From the NCBI GenBank assembly GCA_964408945.1, contig CAYPBJ010000009.1, forward strand, positions 11,886 through 75,885: a DNA stretch of 64,000 nt, read 5' to 3'. This DNA is from VMCP01 sp964408945 (lineage in GTDB: Bacteria; Bacteroidota; Bacteroidia; NS11-12g; UBA955). The notes beneath the pieces were generated by a model, which was not told the origin of the DNA, did no database searches, and worked only from the letters and a program-made list of their open reading frames with translations. A program made the translations under genes and the position numbers. Shown piece after piece: positions 60,827-64,000 of this stretch; positions within the stretch are counted from its first letter, which is position 1, and each line of letters starts with the position of its first letter.

Positions 60827-61523
60827 AGTTTTCAATAACGCTCAAGAAGCGATACACGATATTTGTAGCGGTCAAACGCTTATGTTGGGCGGTTTTGGAC
60901 TTTGTGGTATCCCAGAAAACAGCATTGCTGCTTTGGTAGATAGTGGAGTGAACGGACTTACGTGCATTTCAAACAATGCCGGTGTTGATGATTTTGGAAT
61001 TGGATTGATGTTGCAAAAGAAGCAGGTGAAGAAGATGATCAGCTCTTATGTAGGCGAAAATGCTGAATTTGAGCGTCAACTACTTTCTGGAGAATTGGAA
61101 GTTGATCTTATTCCCCAAGGTACTTTAGCAGAGCGCTGTAGAGCTGCTGGTGCAGGAATCCCTGCCTTTTTTACACCTGCGGGTGTAGGCACCGAGGTCG
61201 CAGAAGGCAAGGAAACTCGCGTGTTTAACGGCAAAACCTATCTCATGGAGCATGCTTTCGATGCAGACTTTGCCATTGTGAAGGCATGGAAAGGCGATAG
61301 ATACGGTAATTTAATTTTTAAAGATACTGCCCGTAATTTCAACACCATGATGGCTATGGCTGGCAAGATTACCATTGCCGAAGTAGAAGAATTGGTGCCA
61401 GTTGGAGAGTTAGATCCAAATCATATTCATGTTCCTGGAATCTTCGTTCATAGAATCTTCCAAGGATGCAACTATGAAAAACGCATTGAACAACGCACCG
61501 TTCGAGCAAAATCACAATCATGA
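60819..61523 (+). CDS. CoA transferase subunit A (3-oxoacid type)
   Basis: This 234-residue protein matches the alpha subunit of class I CoA transferases (ScoA/AtoD): GQTLMLGGFGLCGIPENSI near 19-37, the SNNAGVDDFGIG segment and the AGAGIPAFFTPAGVGT motif. The alpha subunit binds CoA; the catalytic Glu lies in the beta subunit, which is not encoded next to it. The gene overlaps clpS upstream and rdgB downstream by 4 bp (ATGA). A functional enzyme requires subunit B from elsewhere. Confidence 0.9.
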   Translation: MNKVFNNAQEAIHDICSGQTLMLGGFGLCGIPENSIAALVDSGVNGLTCISNNAGVDDFGIGLMLQKKQVKKMISSYVGENAEFERQLLSGELEVDLIPQGTLAERCRAAGAGIPAFFTPAGVGTEVAEGKETRVFNGKTYLMEHAFDADFAIVKAWKGDRYGNLIFKDTARNFNTMMAMAGKITIAEVEELVPVGELDPNHIHVPGIFVHRIFQGCNYEKRIEQRTVRAKSQS

Positions 61524-62131
61524 ACCGTTGGCTTTTTGCTACCAACAACAAACATAAAATAGAAGAAGCCCAAAGTATATTGAAGGGTTTTGCTGAGATA
61601 ATTTCTCCTAATCAAATAGGTATTGATATTGACGTCGACGAAACGGCAGATTCATTTAAAGGCAATGCGCTTTTGAAAGCTTTAGCTTTTCACAAAGAGT
61701 CAGGACTACCGTGCTTTGCTGATGACTCAGGATTGTGCGTGGATCACTTGGACGGAGCGCCAGGTATTTACTCCGCGAGATACGCTCAAATTGAGGGTCA
61801 GCCGGTGAACCATCAAGCCAATAATCAAAAATTGCTTTTGGCATTGCAAGGAGTAGAAGCTCGATCTGCCTTTTTCGTAACCGTTATCTGTGCAGTTGGC
61901 TTTACTCCCGAACCTGTTTTTTTTGAGGGACGTGTATACGGTTCAATAGATATTCAGCCCAAAGGCGAAAAAGGATTTGGTTATGATCCATTGTTTGTTC
62001 CTGAAGGATTTGATCAAACATTTGCGGAACTGGGTGAAACGATAAAGAATACTTTATCGCATAGGTCTAATGCTTTAGCTGAAATGAAAGCATTCCTTCA
62101 AAACTTGCCACACACAAATTTGTTACATTAA
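61520..62131 (+). CDS. rdgB: Non-canonical purine NTP pyrophosphatase
   Basis: This 203-residue Ham1/RdgB protein has ATNNKHKIEEA (7-17), FADDSGLCVDHLDGAPGIYS (near 68-87) with the catalytic Asp, and GEKGFGYDPLFVPEG (near 150-164). It hydrolyses ITP, dITP and XTP to monophosphates. It overlaps the CoA-transferase gene by 4 bp and ends 3 nt before queA. Confidence 0.95.
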   Translation: MNRWLFATNNKHKIEEAQSILKGFAEIISPNQIGIDIDVDETADSFKGNALLKALAFHKESGLPCFADDSGLCVDHLDGAPGIYSARYAQIEGQPVNHQANNQKLLLALQGVEARSAFFVTVICAVGFTPEPVFFEGRVYGSIDIQPKGEKGFGYDPLFVPEGFDQTFAELGETIKNTLSHRSNALAEMKAFLQNLPHTNLLH

Positions 62132-62134
62132 TAT

Positions 62135-63310
62135 ATGTCGGGTATTCCGCCAATTGCTGTAGATCATTTTGACTATGCACTGACAGATGATCGAATTGCT
62201 TATGAACCTGCATCTCCTAGAGATAGCGCGAAGCTTTTAATTTATAATCAAGAAGGAATTATCCATTCTAGGTTTTCCGAGCTAGATCAGTTTCTGGATT
62301 TCAACCAGTTATTCATTGTTAATAACACAAAGGTGATACCAGCCCGATTTTGGTTTACCAATGACAAAGGGCAAGTCATCCAGATTTTTTTACTCAATCC
62401 TTTAAATCCCGATTGGACCCATTGGCACGCCATGGTTGGCAATAGACGCAAATTTAAGGAAAGCGATGTTTTGCGAATTTCACAAAATGGCCAATCCTTG
62501 ACTGTTCGCTGGGTGGACAGAGAAAACAATCACGTTGAATTGATATCTGATCTAGGCTCTATCCCAGAGGCCATTGAATATTTTGGGGAGGTTCCACTAC
62601 CACCATATATAGAGAGACAGGTAAGTGATAAGGACAAATTAGACTATCAGGCTATTTTTGCTCAGAAAGACGGTGCAGTAGCGGCCCCTACGGCTTCCCT
62701 TCATTTTACTGAAGATCTTCAGTTGAGATTAGATCAGAAGGGATTACAAAAACGCGAACTCACCTTACACGTGGGTGCTGGTACATTTAAGCCGGTTACG
62801 GCAACCACGGCAGACGAGCATGAGATGCATGCAGAGCGATTTGAGATTACTCTTGATTTAATTGATTCTCTCCTGAACCAATCCTGTGGAGTTACAGCCG
62901 TAGGTACAACTGCTTGCAGATTGTTAGAGAGCTTACCCATTTTAGGCGCAAAGATTCTAATGAATGAACTGGATGAGGTCTTTGTGTCGGCATCAGATTC
63001 ATACGATTCACGGTATTTGCAATTTTCAACGAGAGAAGTATTGGAAGCTTTAAAGCTCGAAATCGCAAAAAGGGGAGGGGAGTTACACGGTGAAACTCAA
63101 ATTTTCATGGTTCCAGGTTTTGAATTTAAACTGACTCAATCGCTCATTACGAACTTTCACCAGCCTAAATCTACCTTATTGATGCTGATTTCTGCTTTTG
63201 TTGGGGACGTTTGGACGGATATATATAAGGATGCGTTAAGCGAAGGTTACCGTTTTTTAAGCTACGGCGACGGTAGTTTACTAAGAGGTAAAAAAAATAT
63301 TAAATTTTAG
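62135..63310 (+). CDS. queA: S-adenosylmethionine:tRNA ribosyltransferase-isomerase QueA
   Basis: This 391-residue protein has FDYALTDDRIAYEPASPRD (10-28), VNNTKVIPARF, the VAAPTASLHFT segment near residue 188, LHVGAGTFKPV and the C-terminal TNFHQPKSTLLMLISAF. It moves the ribosyl part of SAM to pre-queuosine in tRNA. It is some 40 residues longer than E. coli QueA. The family is split in Bacteroidota into QueA and a QueA-like paralog, so the exact substrate is slightly uncertain. Confidence 0.88.
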   Translation: MSGIPPIAVDHFDYALTDDRIAYEPASPRDSAKLLIYNQEGIIHSRFSELDQFLDFNQLFIVNNTKVIPARFWFTNDKGQVIQIFLLNPLNPDWTHWHAMVGNRRKFKESDVLRISQNGQSLTVRWVDRENNHVELISDLGSIPEAIEYFGEVPLPPYIERQVSDKDKLDYQAIFAQKDGAVAAPTASLHFTEDLQLRLDQKGLQKRELTLHVGAGTFKPVTATTADEHEMHAERFEITLDLIDSLLNQSCGVTAVGTTACRLLESLPILGAKILMNELDEVFVSASDSYDSRYLQFSTREVLEALKLEIAKRGGELHGETQIFMVPGFEFKLTQSLITNFHQPKSTLLMLISAFVGDVWTDIYKDALSEGYRFLSYGDGSLLRGKKNIKF

Positions 63311-63364
63311 TAGACTGAAAACTAGCGACTTAGTATATTTTGTTGAATTTTTTCTGGGTATGGG

Positions 63365-63395
63365 TTTGTAATTGTGGAAATAAGTACTACTTTTG
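63365..63395 (+). promoter_or_regulatory. rRNA promoter P1
   Basis: TTTG, a 19-nt spacer and TACTTTTG. Perfect agreement with TTTG-N19-TAnnTTTG. The expected transcript start is about 5-7 nt downstream, in the sequence GCAGTCCCGTT. Confidence 0.75.
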
Positions 63396-63471
63396 CAGTC
63401 CCGTTCTGAGAGATAGAAAAGATTTAAGGATAACAAGAGAGAAAAAAATCTCAAATTATTTTTAAAAAAGG

Positions 63472-63501
63472 TTGTAAAAGTCAAAAAGTTTTGTACCTTT
63501 G
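63472..63501 (+). promoter_or_regulatory. rRNA promoter P2
   Basis: TTG, a 19-nt spacer and TACCTTTG, followed by GCAACCCGTT, nearly the same start region as P1 (GCAGTCCCGTT). It lies 107 bp downstream of P1 and about 160 bp before the mature 16S end. Confidence 0.75.
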
Positions 63502-63662
63502 CAACCCGTTTCGGAAGGAACGGAGAGACAAACAAGAAATAAGTTGCTGCGAATCGTGAAGAGGGCCAGCAGATTTATAAAGTTCTTTGAAAGAAAAGGT
63601 AAGGAATAGCAAGCCACCCAACAAGTAAAAAATACTTTGGGAAGCCGGGTCAAATATCTTTT

Positions 63663-64000
<338 letters not shown>

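Larger units (their letters stand above)
63311..63662 (+). promoter_or_regulatory. rRNA operon upstream region with two tandem promoters
   Basis: This 352-bp non-coding stretch holds promoter P1 (TTTG 63365-63368, 19 nt, TACTTTTG 63388-63395) and P2 (TTG 63472-63474, 19 nt, TACCTTTG 63494-63501). Both are exact matches in form and spacing to the Bacteroidetes consensus. Between them a small hairpin (GAGA 63437-63440, TCTC 63449-63452) precedes an AT-rich tract. From P2 to the 16S gene is a leader of about 155 nt with the ggttctttga-like AGTTCTTTGAAAG segment often seen before bacteroidete 16S genes. Confidence 0.75.

Overview
The window looks like a chromosome segment of a Bacteroidota bacterium, most likely in or near Flavobacteriales. 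The evidence is the gliding/type IX secretion genes (gldA, gldF, gldG, sprA, porZ, porQ), an S46 peptidase, a bacteroidete-type 16S 5' end, AT-rich coding sequence, and promoters of the Bacteroidetes form (TTTG, about 19 nt, TAnnTTTG). The genus cannot be fixed from the sequence.

Layout. 1-3459 (+): 3' part of a PpiD/SurA-like foldase, a bifunctional phosphoglucose/phosphomannose isomerase and a metallo-beta-lactamase-fold hydrolase. 18468-3449 (-): eight tightly packed genes, ribF, an M23 peptidase, gldA, gldF, gldG, ruvA, sprA, porZ, i.e. gliding and secretion machinery interleaved with two housekeeping genes. 18510-25717 (+): porQ, cmk, tpiA and a 1514-residue exported protein of unknown function. 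25718-28691: truA, a pcaF-like thiolase and a beta-barrel protein on the minus strand; truA is bracketed by unusual 7-bp tandem repeats. 28912-31776: a solitary Ddl-like ATP-grasp enzyme, a YebC-family protein and a DUF1573 protein.

32011-48841 (+) is an almost unbroken str-S10-spc-alpha cluster: rpsL to rplQ, with fusA, secY, infA, rpmJ and rpoA, and with no tuf between fusA and rpsJ and no adk or map after secY. It ends at a clear hairpin/T-run terminator. 48946-57376 is a mixed block: a small anchored protein with a TonB receptor, a 100-N assembly gap, thioredoxin, rhodanese, an S46 dipeptidyl-peptidase, TerC, TM2 and DUF4870-like proteins and an M48 protease. 57418-63310 (+) holds carA, eno, plsY, clpS, a CoA-transferase A subunit, rdgB and queA. 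The window ends inside a 16S rRNA gene preceded by two tandem promoters.

The most unusual signal is a family of heptanucleotide arrays (YTGGTAG, ACCCGNN/NNCGGGT, CTAGTCT, ACTACCA) that fill three intergenic spaces up to, or into, start and stop codons. In every case the G-rich strand points into the spacer from both sides, so each space is a large imperfect inverted repeat. The two complete copies flank truA in inverted order, and the third contains the assembly gap. A second theme is that many start codons lie only 4-8 nt after a promoter -7 element, which predicts leaderless mRNAs.
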